Shown: piece by piece, positions 26,542 through 35,695 of the stretch | Layout: each line of letters begins with the position of its first letter | Numbering within the stretch: the first letter of the stretch is position 1 | Assembly: GCF_023284065.1 (NCBI RefSeq) | Contig: NZ_JAKIKP010000005.1 | Coordinates: 124,001-188,000 of the forward strand | DNA length: 64,000 nucleotides | Reading direction: 5' to 3' | DNA from: Shewanella gaetbuli | GTDB taxonomy: Bacteria; Pseudomonadota; Gammaproteobacteria; Enterobacterales; Shewanellaceae | Position numbers and translations under genes: made by a program | The notes under the pieces: generated by a model | The model's database searches: none | What the model saw: the letters and a program-made list of their open reading frames with translations, nothing else | What the model was told of the DNA's origin: nothing

Positions 26542-28153
26542 AGCCTGCATCTGGTGGTATCGTATTGATATTATATTGATTTCTACCTTTCTCTTTAGCT
26601 TGGTACAAGGCTTTATCTGCCATGTCGATAATGGTTTCACTGGTTAAATGTTGGTTTTGGTCACTCGGCTGAGACTTAACAACACAGACTCCAAAGCTCA
26701 CGGTAAGATACGAGGCAACAGAAGATTGTGGGTGGTCAATATTTAATTCTGCAAACTTGTTGATAATCACATCGAGTTTTTGGCTAATATGCGTAATATT
26801 GGTATCGTTGAACAAAATAATGAACTCTTCGCCACCATAACGAGCGCACATTTCGTCTTTACGGGGAAAAAAACTATTTAAAGTCTGCGCTACTATCGTA
26901 ATCGCCTCATCCCCCGCCAGATGGCCAAAATGGTCGTTATAAGCTTTAAATTGATCAATGTCCGCCATAATTATTGAGAAGTTAAACCCTTGACGTTGTG
27001 AAATAACCATGTGGGTTTCTAAAAAGCGCTCAAAGGCTCGCCGGTTTGATATACGTGTTAATTCATCAACAAATACTTGTTCATTCAATAGGGCATTTTG
27101 CCTGTTAACCGTATCCATTAACGCGTTGAAGTGAGTCGATAATTTTAATAGTTCTGTAATAATAAAGTCTTTAGGTAGCGCTTTATAGGCTTTAGCTTTA
27201 TCCATTTCTTCGATATTGAGTGCCAATTGCTTTACTGGCTGAATAACGAAATTGCCCAAGATAAAATATACCGAAATGGACAACATGATCATGGATAAAA
27301 TTAACATCAAGGTTTCGAAGCTCCACAATGATGGCATAGCCTGATTCGTATGGTTTAGCGTGATTTTTATTAATGGGTTGTTTGCCGGGTCAACTAATAA
27401 CCGCTCGCTGGTGGGAGTTAATGCTGTTAACGGAACCGTTTCGTCCCATTTAGGAATATCAGTTTGATTTGGGGTGGTTATGTGGCTGACTTCTACTGTG
27501 GTTAAGGTTAACTGACTAAGCTGCTGTGCAAAAGAGTCATTAAGCAGCCTAACAAATACTAAAAAACCAACGGCAGGCCCTGTTTTATCCGACTTTAAAA
27601 TTTCAGTTGAATAATAAAAGGCTGGACCATATAAGGTATTAATAGTGCCAAACGTGTTGGCTACCTCAGTATCTATCAGTCTACGTTGTGCGTTTTTGAG
27701 TTGAGGGTTGATAGCCTTGTTATGGGGGTATTCGTTTAAATCAAAAAAATTGAACTTTAAAGGCTGGTTAGTTTGATGGTTCAGCCCTTTGGTAAACAAT
27801 GGGTTAAATTGTTTGTCGAAGATAAACACCCCGTCAATTTTTAAGCTTAAAAATGTATCATCTAAATAATTATCCTCTATATATTCTTGTTTATCTTCTT
27901 CATTATCCTGAGTAATAAACTTATAAGTGTCTGTCCAGATGGAATAATCATAATTTAGGGTAGCAAATGGTTGGTTTAACTGAAAAATTGCTGTCTTGAG
28001 TGAGCTTAACTCACGTTCAGAATAAGCGATCAGTGACGTTGCTAATTGCGGTTGTTGAATGAAAAATCGATAGGCGCCTAAAAGACCACTAAATAAGAAG
28101 ATTAAGATAAAAAAGATTCTAAACTGGAGTTGGTTAAAGCTAATCGTTTTCAA
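26525..28153 (-). CDS. CHASE4-HAMP-GGDEF diguanylate cyclase
   Basis: A 542-residue inner-membrane protein. TM helices at about residues 10-27 and 285-305 flank a periplasmic CHASE4-like sensor (YDYSIWTDTYKFI). A HAMP-like linker leads to a GGDEF domain from about residue 365. The active site is GGEEF (RYGGEEFIILF), compatible with diguanylate cyclase activity. The inhibitory I-site, normally RxxD five residues before it, reads RKDE, so product feedback may be weak. The ligand is unknown. Confidence 0.88.
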   Translation of the reverse strand: MKTISFNQLQFRIFFILIFLFSGLLGAYRFFIQQPQLATSLIAYSERELSSLKTAIFQLNQPFATLNYDYSIWTDTYKFITQDNEEDKQEYIEDNYLDDTFLSLKIDGVFIFDKQFNPLFTKGLNHQTNQPLKFNFFDLNEYPHNKAINPQLKNAQRRLIDTEVANTFGTINTLYGPAFYYSTEILKSDKTGPAVGFLVFVRLLNDSFAQQLSQLTLTTVEVSHITTPNQTDIPKWDETVPLTALTPTSERLLVDPANNPLIKITLNHTNQAMPSLWSFETLMLILSMIMLSISVYFILGNFVIQPVKQLALNIEEMDKAKAYKALPKDFIITELLKLSTHFNALMDTVNRQNALLNEQVFVDELTRISNRRAFERFLETHMVISQRQGFNFSIIMADIDQFKAYNDHFGHLAGDEAITIVAQTLNSFFPRKDEMCARYGGEEFIILFNDTNITHISQKLDVIINKFAELNIDHPQSSVASYLTVSFGVCVVKSQPSDQNQHLTSETIIDMADKALYQAKEKGRNQYNINTIPPDAGYKKSS

Positions 28154-28296
28154 TTTGTTCTCCAGAGTAGGTCTTCAAATGAGCTGGTGGTAGCAATTTC
28201 ATTATAGGCTATTGAAATTGTAGCTAAGCATGCAGATATTGCCATGTTAGTTAGGCTAAAATAAGCAGGGTATGGTTTCAATAAGGCAGTAAAAAT

Positions 28297-28545
28297 ATGA
28301 ATTTTGAAGGTGATGTGATCAGCTCTTTAGATGAGTTAGCACAATTTTTATTATTAGTTGAAAAAGGCGGTTTAGGGCTTGAAGGCGTTGCGGGCGTAGG
28401 CATGGCAACAAGTAATGCCGATGGCCGGCATTTTGTGGCGGTATTTGGTGAGGCCCATAAACTATTGCTTGGACGTTGGGTGACCGATGAGGTGTTTAAA
28501 ACAGGTCAGGATATGGTGAAGAATGGGGTGAAGTCAGCTCACTAG
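28297..28545 (+). CDS. Conserved-looking 82-residue protein of unknown function
   Basis: A small soluble protein, Gly- and Val-rich, with a Leu-rich helix (DELAQFLLLVEKGG) and no signal. AAGG lies about 13 bases before the ATG. The family is not recognised. A perfect 28-base palindrome lies 27 bases after its stop. Confidence 0.5.
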   Translation: MNFEGDVISSLDELAQFLLLVEKGGLGLEGVAGVGMATSNADGRHFVAVFGEAHKLLLGRWVTDEVFKTGQDMVKNGVKSAH

Positions 28546-29215
28546 TCTTGTCAGCTCCTTTAGCTAACATGCTGGCGATATAAATATTTATATCGCCAGT
28601 GCCCTGATTGTTTATATCGTACTTATTATCTAAATTTAAGTATAGATATTTTAGTGTATATTTATCCGTGCTAATTTAGTTGTGGTTGTTTTATATTTAA
28701 TTGTGATTTATTTATGTGGCTTTTTAATTTTCTCTAATTAATGAGGTTATTATTAATAATGTTCTAATATTGGTGTAGGTTATTTATTTTGAACTAGATT
28801 ATACTAGTAATGATATTTAGAGTGTTTATTTAAGTTTATTTTAACAATCATTCCTATCCATGTTTTTTGATAAAAAATGTTGTAAGAGAATTTGTGGGTT
28901 TATCATCCATTACAGTGTGTTATTACACTTACTTCCTTTTAAAACAATGGCTTGATATTGTTCTTGTTATGTTTTTTTACTTCAGCTTAAATCAAATCGT
29001 TTGCCTATACCTCTTTATAGGTATTTATTTTTTGCGGTGTGTTATTTTTAAAAATAGATATTTAAATTGCTTGGATAGCGGTCACATTACTTAATTATTT
29101 TAATTTACCTTTTAAATTTGAGTGTAATAATCATAACTAATTATCGGCACTTTATAAGGCCGTTAATATTGTTAGTTGTGGTACATCATAATAATAATCC
29201 CGATGAGGAATGACG
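28546..29215. other. AT-rich upstream region of nrfA
   Basis: About 670 bases with no convincing gene. A reading frame near 28867-29094 starts at TTG, is low-complexity and hydrophobic, and is probably chance. The stretch contains the palindrome at 28572-28599. I searched by eye for FNR- or CRP-type dyads and found only half-sites (for example AATTGTGA). The nrfA promoter should be here. Confidence 0.4.
28572..28599. repeat. Perfect 28-base palindrome
   Basis: The half-site CTGGCGATATAAAT is followed directly by its exact reverse complement, with no spacer. As RNA it would form a long stem, but it lacks a U-tract. It may be a terminator or a protein-binding site. Confidence 0.75.
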
Positions 29216-30775
29216 ATGAAACTAAAGAAAATTGCACTTGCTGTAATGGTATCAACTGTATTTGTTGGTAACGCGGTAGCAAACGAGGCTAAAACTGATT
29301 TTTATAACAGTGATAACTGGCAGCAAACTTTCCCTGAGCAATATAAAACTTGGGCTGAAACAGAAGAAAGTACTCCTGCATCAGGCCAGCTTGATGACTT
29401 ATTAGCCGCTAACCCAAATCTTATTGCAGCTTGGGCAGGTTATGGTTTTGCTAAAGATTACAACCGTGCACGTGGTCACCACTATGCATTAACCGACGTT
29501 GTTAAAACTTTACGTGTTGGTCATCCAATGATGGACAAAGACGGCGTAATGCAAGGTGAGGCCATGTCTGCAAGTTGTTGGTCTTGTAAGTCACCTGATG
29601 TTGCTCGTATGTACGATGAAGTCGGCGAAGGCAAGTTCTCAGATAATGCATGGTCAACTTGGGGCCATGAAATGTCTAACACTATTGGCTGTGCAGACTG
29701 TCATGAACTAGGCACTCAAGATACTAGAATGAGTCGTCCTTATGCTGAACGTGCAATGAAAGCGATTGGTAAAGATTTTTCTAAGCAAGATTCAGTTATG
29801 CAAGCCAGTCAAACTTGTGCTCAGTGTCACGTTGAATACTACTTTGACGGCACCGACGACAAGAAAGTTAAATTCCCTTGGGATTACTGGGTTCCTGGTG
29901 TAGAAACTGATTATAAAGACTTTGTTGGTTACAAAGGTACAGACGGTTTATATAAAGGTTTTGCTTCTGAAGCTCAGCTAGCTTACTTCGACAACCGTGG
30001 CTTTAATGATTGGATTAACGCTGTTTCTGGTGCGCCTATGGTTAAAACTCAGCATCCTGAGTTTGAAAACATGATGGATCGTACTGAACATGCAATGGAT
30101 AACCACTTAGAGTTTGGTTGTACAACTTGTCATATGACGAAGTCGACTAATGAACAAGGTAAATCATACACTGATCATAAAGTGACTTTTGAAGCGGAAA
30201 AACTGCCAGCTAAATGTCAAAGCTGTCACGAAGGTGCTGACTTTAAAGAAATTTTTGACGAGCGTAAAGCTGAAATTAACGAGCTGCGTTTTGCTGCTAA
30301 CGGTACTGACCCACGTTTAACCGAAGCTCACTTTAAAGCACAAGCTATTTGGGCTGCAAACGGTATTGAAGGTTTAGAAGCGGGTAAAACGATTGGTGAA
30401 GCGCAAGCAGCTTATCAAGCGGCACTTAAGCAGAAAACACCTTTAGCAGGTGAAATGAATAGCCTATTAGTTAAAATCAGAAACGCACAGTGGTTCTGGG
30501 ATAGCGCAACTGCCTCTCATGGTATTCACGCTCATAACCCAACTGAAGCGGTACGCTTATTAACTAAATCTAATGGTATTTTAGACCAAGCTATTGCTGA
30601 AGCTGATAAATTATTAGCTAAGTACGCACCGGATTATAAGTATGACGGTACTAAGTACGACACGAAAGAAAAACTTCAACCGTTAGTCGGTTTAAGCTTT
30701 GAAGGTATGTCAAAGTCTAAAGAAGTGTTCTTAAAAGAGCGTGTTGAAAAAGAATGGCCAGTTAAACTTAAATAA
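29216..30775 (+). CDS. nrfA: Periplasmic ammonia-forming cytochrome c nitrite reductase NrfA
   Basis: A 519-residue periplasmic pentahaem enzyme that reduces nitrite to ammonia. The signal peptide ends near VANE. Five haem sites are visible: CWSCK at 121 (the active-site haem with Lys ligand), CADCH at 159, CAQCH at 201, CTTCH at 302 and CQSCH at 334. ATG 29216 is preferred over 29210, because AGGA at 29205-29208 is too close to the first. No nrfH or nrfBCD is nearby. In Shewanella, electrons reach NrfA from the membrane quinol dehydrogenase CymA, which fits an orphan gene. Confidence 0.96.
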   Translation: MKLKKIALAVMVSTVFVGNAVANEAKTDFYNSDNWQQTFPEQYKTWAETEESTPASGQLDDLLAANPNLIAAWAGYGFAKDYNRARGHHYALTDVVKTLRVGHPMMDKDGVMQGEAMSASCWSCKSPDVARMYDEVGEGKFSDNAWSTWGHEMSNTIGCADCHELGTQDTRMSRPYAERAMKAIGKDFSKQDSVMQASQTCAQCHVEYYFDGTDDKKVKFPWDYWVPGVETDYKDFVGYKGTDGLYKGFASEAQLAYFDNRGFNDWINAVSGAPMVKTQHPEFENMMDRTEHAMDNHLEFGCTTCHMTKSTNEQGKSYTDHKVTFEAEKLPAKCQSCHEGADFKEIFDERKAEINELRFAANGTDPRLTEAHFKAQAIWAANGIEGLEAGKTIGEAQAAYQAALKQKTPLAGEMNSLLVKIRNAQWFWDSATASHGIHAHNPTEAVRLLTKSNGILDQAIAEADKLLAKYAPDYKYDGTKYDTKEKLQPLVGLSFEGMSKSKEVFLKERVEKEWPVKLK

Positions 30776-30796
30776 TGTGATTATTTAAGTAGCCAT

Positions 30797-30834
30797 AAAA
30801 AAATGCCAGTTGATTCATTCAACTGGCATTTTTT
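30797..30834 (+). terminator. Rho-independent terminator after nrfA
   Basis: AAATGCCAGTTGA pairs with TCAACTGGCATTT around TTCAT, followed by a T-run. It lies 22 bases after the nrfA stop. Confidence 0.85.
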
Positions 30835-30870
30835 ATGCGGTTACATTTCTCTATAAATAAAAAGCCCAAA

Positions 30871-30901
30871 AAATAAAAAAGTGCCGCTAAAGATCAGCGG
30901 C
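30871..30901 (-). terminator. Rho-independent terminator after the M3 peptidase
   Basis: GCCGCT (30883-30888) pairs with AGCGGC (30896-30901). On the minus strand it is followed by ACTTTTTTATTTTTT. Confidence 0.8.
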
Positions 30902-30923
30902 TAATTTAGGTGGAAGGAACCGC

Positions 30924-33074
30924 TTAATTTAAACCGCGTCGCTCAAGTAATGCGTCAGTAGTTGGCGCTTGACCACGGAATGACTTGTAAGCTTCCATCG
31001 GGTCAACTGAGTTACCGATTTCACGAATGGTTTTACGGAACTTCATGCCAATTTCACGGTTCAAACCACCTTGAGTTTGCACATAAGCAAAGGCATCTGC
31101 CGCTAAAATTTCACTCCACATATAAGCGTAGTAACTTGCAGAGTATCCACCGGGGAATGCATGAGCAAAGTAGCTTGATTTATAACGAGGAGGTACGGCG
31201 GCAATATCTACACCGTGCTTTTTCAATGCGTTTGCTTCAAATTCCGCTACGTTTTGTAAAGGCGTGTCGGCGCTGAGTGAATGCCACTCTAAATCTACCA
31301 ACGCTGCTGACATATATTCTAAGGTGTCGAAACCTTGATTAAAGCTACGAGATTTAAGCAGTTTATCTAGCAGATCTTGAGGGATCACCTCACCCGTCTC
31401 GTAGTGTTTAGCATAGTTTGCTAATACTTCAGGATGAGCCGCCCAGTCCTCTTCAAATGTTGATGGAAACTCAACAAAATCACGTGATACTGACGTACCT
31501 GCAAGGCTAGGGTACTTCACTTTAGAGAACATGCCATGCGTACCATGACCCATTTCATGGAACATGGTGGTGACTTCATCATAACTAACAAATGTTGGCT
31601 CGCCATCAGGGGCTTTTTTAATGTTCATCACATTCACTACTACCGGTTTTTGACCTAATAGTGTTGATTGTGAAACAAAAGAGCTCATCCACGCTCCACC
31701 ACGTTTTCCTTCACGGGCAAAGTAGTCAGCATAGAAAATGGCCATTGAAGTGCCGTCAGCATCAAACATTTCGTAGGCTTTTACATCTTCATGATAAACC
31801 GGTAAATCTGGGCGAGGCTTTAAAGTAACGCCATAGAGTTTTTCTAAGGTGAAAAATACGCCGTCTTCCAAGACTCGATTAAACTCAAAGTAAGGCTTAA
31901 TGCTGGCTGAGTCTAAGTCATATTTAGCATGACGGACCTTTTCTGCATAAAACGCCCAGTCCCAAGGTTGTAAGGTAAAGTCACCACCAGTTTGGTTGAT
32001 CATGGCTTGAATATCAGCGGCTTCTTTTTCGGTATTAGCCACTACTTTTGGCACCATAGAGCCAAACATGTCATATACCGCTTGTGGTGTTTTAGCCATT
32101 TGTGGTGCTAAACGGTAGTCTGCCCAACTTTTAAAACCAAGTAATTCAGCACGTTCTGCACGTAACTGGGCTAAACGAGCCACTAAAGAGGCGGTTTCGT
32201 TTTCACCGCTTAATCCACGGTTCGCAGAGGCTAACCAAACTTGCTCGCGCAATTGACGGTTCTCTAGTTTGGCCAATATAGGTTGGCGAGTCGTATTGGT
32301 AATTGTAATGGCATATTTACCTTCATGGCCTAGCGCTTTTGCTTCAGCTTTGGCAGCGCGAATTTCACTAGCAGATAAACCGGCAAGAGCGGCTTCAGAG
32401 TCTACAATCACTGCACTGTCTTTGCTCATTTTTAACAAGCGTTGGGCAAACTCATTGGTAAGTGTTGATTGTTCTTCGTTAAGCACACGAATTTTAGCTT
32501 TTTGCGCTTCAGTTAGCTTGGCTCCTGCTAGTACAAATCGTTGATGATAAACTTCAATCAAGCGTACTTCTTCGTTAGATAAGCTAAGGCTATCTCTCTG
32601 ATTGTAAAGTGTGTTAATGCGTTCAAAAAGGGCGGCGTTCAAATGAATGTTATCTGAATGGGCAGCCATTTTAGGGGCCATTTCACTTTCAATTTCGCGA
32701 ATAGCAGGATTACTGTCTGAACCCGTCATGTTGTAAAAAACACTTGAGGTACGGTTAAGTAGCTCACCACTTTTTTCTAATGCAACAATGGTGTTTTCAA
32801 ATGTTGGCTTATCGCTGTTATTTGCAATTTCAAGAACTTGTTGATAATGCTCTGCAATGCCTTGGTCCAGAGCCGGTTTATAATGCTCAACTTTAATCTC
32901 ATTGAATGGAGGTGTTTGATATTGTAACTCGCTGGCCTGAGCAAACGGGTTTTGACTATTAAGCATAGTGGCAGCTTCAGTTTGAGTGACAGGGTTATTG
33001 GCGGAATCACTTATCGAACAGCCCGTAATCATCATTGATGTGGCGATCGAAACGGCAAGTAATGTTTTGCGCAT
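30924..33074 (-). CDS. M3 family metallopeptidase (Dcp/oligopeptidase A-like), lipoprotein
   Basis: A 716-residue zinc peptidase. The N-terminus is a lipoprotein signal with lipobox MITGC (Cys18), so it is exported and anchored. The active site HEMGH (His506, Glu507, His510) in MFHEMGHGTHGMF marks the M3 family, which cleaves short peptides; E. coli Dcp is a dipeptidyl carboxypeptidase. Conserved YYAYMWSEILAADAF is near the C-terminus. The start is ATG 33074: the frame is open 60 codons further upstream, but the lipobox and ribosome site (GAGGTC) fit only the shorter form. Confidence 0.9.
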   Translation of the reverse strand: MRKTLLAVSIATSMMITGCSISDSANNPVTQTEAATMLNSQNPFAQASELQYQTPPFNEIKVEHYKPALDQGIAEHYQQVLEIANNSDKPTFENTIVALEKSGELLNRTSSVFYNMTGSDSNPAIREIESEMAPKMAAHSDNIHLNAALFERINTLYNQRDSLSLSNEEVRLIEVYHQRFVLAGAKLTEAQKAKIRVLNEEQSTLTNEFAQRLLKMSKDSAVIVDSEAALAGLSASEIRAAKAEAKALGHEGKYAITITNTTRQPILAKLENRQLREQVWLASANRGLSGENETASLVARLAQLRAERAELLGFKSWADYRLAPQMAKTPQAVYDMFGSMVPKVVANTEKEAADIQAMINQTGGDFTLQPWDWAFYAEKVRHAKYDLDSASIKPYFEFNRVLEDGVFFTLEKLYGVTLKPRPDLPVYHEDVKAYEMFDADGTSMAIFYADYFAREGKRGGAWMSSFVSQSTLLGQKPVVVNVMNIKKAPDGEPTFVSYDEVTTMFHEMGHGTHGMFSKVKYPSLAGTSVSRDFVEFPSTFEEDWAAHPEVLANYAKHYETGEVIPQDLLDKLLKSRSFNQGFDTLEYMSAALVDLEWHSLSADTPLQNVAEFEANALKKHGVDIAAVPPRYKSSYFAHAFPGGYSASYYAYMWSEILAADAFAYVQTQGGLNREIGMKFRKTIREIGNSVDPMEAYKSFRGQAPTTDALLERRGLN

Positions 33075-33212
33075 GTTAAAAAAGACCTCATTTGTTATCT
33101 GGTTATTGTTTTTGTTCTCACAAGGTAGCAAGGGTTTATTAAACATTTCTGAAATGTGGGCGACGCTGAGGCGATTAACGATTATATGAAATGATAAATA
33201 TATAAAAATGTT

Positions 33213-33246
33213 AAAGGCGCTAATACTTTGCCATATTAGCGCCTTT
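33213..33246 (-). terminator. Terminator hairpin after proA
   Basis: AAAGGCGCTAATA (33213-33225) pairs perfectly with TATTAGCGCCTTT (33234-33246). On the minus strand it is followed by AACATTTTTATA. It lies about 90 bases after the proA stop. Confidence 0.7.
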
Positions 33247-33333
33247 ATTGACAAGCCACGGGTAAAATAAAACCGTTTGTTATTATGATGTTACAATATT
33301 AGGCCTGTATTTTGATTGTTGTTCGGATCATGG

Positions 33334-34581
33334 CTACGATCTGACGTGACCATCACCGGTAACCAAAAACTTTTCTGCAGTCAAAGACTCAAGCCCCATA
33401 GGGCCATAGGCATGCAACTTAGTGGTCGCAATGCCAATTTCTGCACCTAAGCCTAATTGGCTACCATCAGAAAATCGAGATGATGCATTCACCATCACTA
33501 CAGAAGCATCAACACTTCGCTGGAATCGTTGGCTACGCTCTAGGTCTTCTGTACAAATCACTTCAGTATGATTACTGCCATTAACATGAATATGATCCAT
33601 AGCATGTTGTAGGCTATCCACTATTTTAACGGCTATTTCTAAGTCTAAATATTCTTGGCCAAAATCATTATCAGCTAAAATATCAGCGTTGTTAAAGTAA
33701 CTCGCGGCTTGCTTACAGGCATGAATAGTGACTTCATGTTCAGCTAGAACCTTAGCAGCCATGGGCAAAAATTGTTCTGCAATATCTTTATGAACCACCA
33801 AGCCCTCTAACGCATTACAGACGCCAGTGCGTTGTGTTTTACCGTTAAGTAGCAGCTTAATGGCTTTGTCTAAGTCTGCATACTTATCAATATACAAATG
33901 ACAAACACCTTTAAAGTGCTGAATAACTGGAATTTTACTGTTGTCGGTAACAAAGTTAATTAACCCTTCACCGCCACGAGGAATAATCACATCAATGTGC
34001 TCGCGTTGCTGCATTAAGTCCATTAATAGCTCTCGATCAGCATTTGGTATGACGGTAATTAACGCCTCAGGTAAACCAAATGATGCTAAGGTTTGCTGCA
34101 TGATACTGGCAATGGCTTTGCTTGAGTTTATGGCCTCTTTACCACCGCGTAAAATAATGGCATTGCCTGATTTAAAGCACAGTGCACCAGCATCAGCAGT
34201 GACATTAGGGCGGGCTTCATAAATCATGCAAACAACGCCTAATGGCATGCGCATTTTACTAATTTTGAGGCCGTTAGGTTGCTCGCCAATTTCGCGGAGC
34301 ATGCCTACAGGGTCAGCAAGGACCGCAATTTCTTCTATACCTTTAGCCATAATATCGATACGCTCGTCGGTTAATAACAAACGGTCTATCATAGCGGCTG
34401 GAAGGTTATTTTCTTTTGCGTGTTGAATATCAATTTTATTAGCTTCAAGAATCAAACTGGCGGCTTTTCTTATTTTGTCTGCCATCTGATTTAAAATGCG
34501 ATTCTTTGTTTCTGATTCTAAATTTACCAATGAACGCGACGCGTTTGCGGCTTGTTCAGACAACTGGGTAATGAGGTTCAT
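33334..34581 (-). CDS. proA: Gamma-glutamyl phosphate reductase ProA
   Basis: A 415-residue cytoplasmic enzyme that reduces gamma-glutamyl phosphate to glutamate semialdehyde with NADPH, the second step of proline synthesis. Recognised by MIYEARPNVTADAG, RGGKEA, IIPRGG and the catalytic Cys in KTQRTGVCNALE. The start overlaps the proB stop by 4 bases (ATGA), showing translational coupling. It ends before a strong hairpin. Confidence 0.96.
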   Translation of the reverse strand: MNLITQLSEQAANASRSLVNLESETKNRILNQMADKIRKAASLILEANKIDIQHAKENNLPAAMIDRLLLTDERIDIMAKGIEEIAVLADPVGMLREIGEQPNGLKISKMRMPLGVVCMIYEARPNVTADAGALCFKSGNAIILRGGKEAINSSKAIASIMQQTLASFGLPEALITVIPNADRELLMDLMQQREHIDVIIPRGGEGLINFVTDNSKIPVIQHFKGVCHLYIDKYADLDKAIKLLLNGKTQRTGVCNALEGLVVHKDIAEQFLPMAAKVLAEHEVTIHACKQAASYFNNADILADNDFGQEYLDLEIAVKIVDSLQHAMDHIHVNGSNHTEVICTEDLERSQRFQRSVDASVVMVNASSRFSDGSQLGLGAEIGIATTKLHAYGPMGLESLTAEKFLVTGDGHVRS

Positions 34582-35687
34582 ACGTTCTCCAAAACGGTTA
34601 AATGCTCTGTGGAAATAATGGCGTTGTTTTTAGTGATATATTGATCTTCAGGCGCAGTATCTTCTTGATCTTGCGCAATGTAATTCAATAAACAACTGCT
34701 GTAATTTGTTTGAGCTTTAGCGACATGAGTACCATCGTCAGTGGTTAGTAAAACGGTGTCACCCACTGAAAATTGACCTTTAACTTCAAGAATGTTGTCG
34801 CTAGTGAGCACACTTTCATCGTCACTGGCATTAGCTGTGGCAAAACTGTCACTCACCACAAGTTCTCCGCGCTCGCGAACGGTATGTGTCATCCAATGAG
34901 CTGCAGGTGCTAGTGGCTCAGGTATCGATAAAAAGTGGGTGCCGGGGTTATTATTTTTAAGTAACTGCTCAAATGATGCCGCTTTAAAGCCATTAATAAT
35001 TAAGGTGTCGATGCCATGATCAGCTGCTTTTTCGGCGGCCTCTATTTTGGTTTGCATGCCCCCAGTGCCAGTTGAGCTTATCGCTCCACCGGCCATGCTA
35101 TAGATTTCAGGGGTGATGCTTTCAATAGTGCTCAGTAGCTTTGCATCATTATGTGTATGTGGATTTTTGTCATACAGTCCGTCAACGTCAGTACAAATAA
35201 TTAACGTATCAGCGTTAATTGCTGCCGCAGTCATGGCGGCAAGATTATCATTATCACCGACTTTAAGTTCTTCAGAGGTGATGGTGTCGTTTTCATTGAC
35301 CACAGGGATTACCCCATTAGCAAGTAACGACTCGATGGTTTCTTTAATACTGATATAACGTTCACGATTACACAGATCAGCATGGGTTAGCAGTATTTGG
35401 GCTAAAGGCATATCTAGTAACCTGTCCCAAATTGCCATCATGTCTGTTTGACCCGCTGCGGCCATAGCTTTTTTCATGCGCTTTGATGGCTTATCTTCAT
35501 TAAACCATTTTCTTCCTGCGGCCACTGAGCCAGACGAGACTAAGATAACTTGCTTTCCTTGCTGGCGGTATTGGGTAATGAAGTTAGCAATATTACTCAA
35601 GTATTTAGGACTACATCCCTCATTACCTGGTGCAATTAGGGCACTTCCTACTTTTATAACTACGCGATTGTTATCTGTTAACAACAT
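34578..35687 (-). CDS. proB: Glutamate 5-kinase ProB
   Basis: A 369-residue cytoplasmic kinase that phosphorylates glutamate, the first and feedback-regulated step of proline synthesis. The amino acid kinase domain shows VIKVGSAL, LVSSGSVAAG, NENDTI and GTGGMQTKIEAA. A C-terminal PUA-like domain spans about residues 275-365. It lies 8 bases after putP and overlaps proA by 4 bases, so the three are probably one transcript. Confidence 0.96.
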   Translation of the reverse strand: MLLTDNNRVVIKVGSALIAPGNEGCSPKYLSNIANFITQYRQQGKQVILVSSGSVAAGRKWFNEDKPSKRMKKAMAAAGQTDMMAIWDRLLDMPLAQILLTHADLCNRERYISIKETIESLLANGVIPVVNENDTITSEELKVGDNDNLAAMTAAAINADTLIICTDVDGLYDKNPHTHNDAKLLSTIESITPEIYSMAGGAISSTGTGGMQTKIEAAEKAADHGIDTLIINGFKAASFEQLLKNNNPGTHFLSIPEPLAPAAHWMTHTVRERGELVVSDSFATANASDDESVLTSDNILEVKGQFSVGDTVLLTTDDGTHVAKAQTNYSSCLLNYIAQDQEDTAPEDQYITKNNAIISTEHLTVLENV

Positions 35688-35695
35688 AATTCCTC

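Noticed and set aside
28867..29094. A 75-codon hydrophobic reading frame upstream of nrfA
   Set aside because: It starts at TTG, has low complexity and no ribosome site, and lies in very AT-rich DNA; probably chance.
33075..33254. A 60-codon extension of the M3 peptidase
   Set aside because: The lipoprotein signal and ribosome site fit the start at 33074; the extension would bury the signal peptide.
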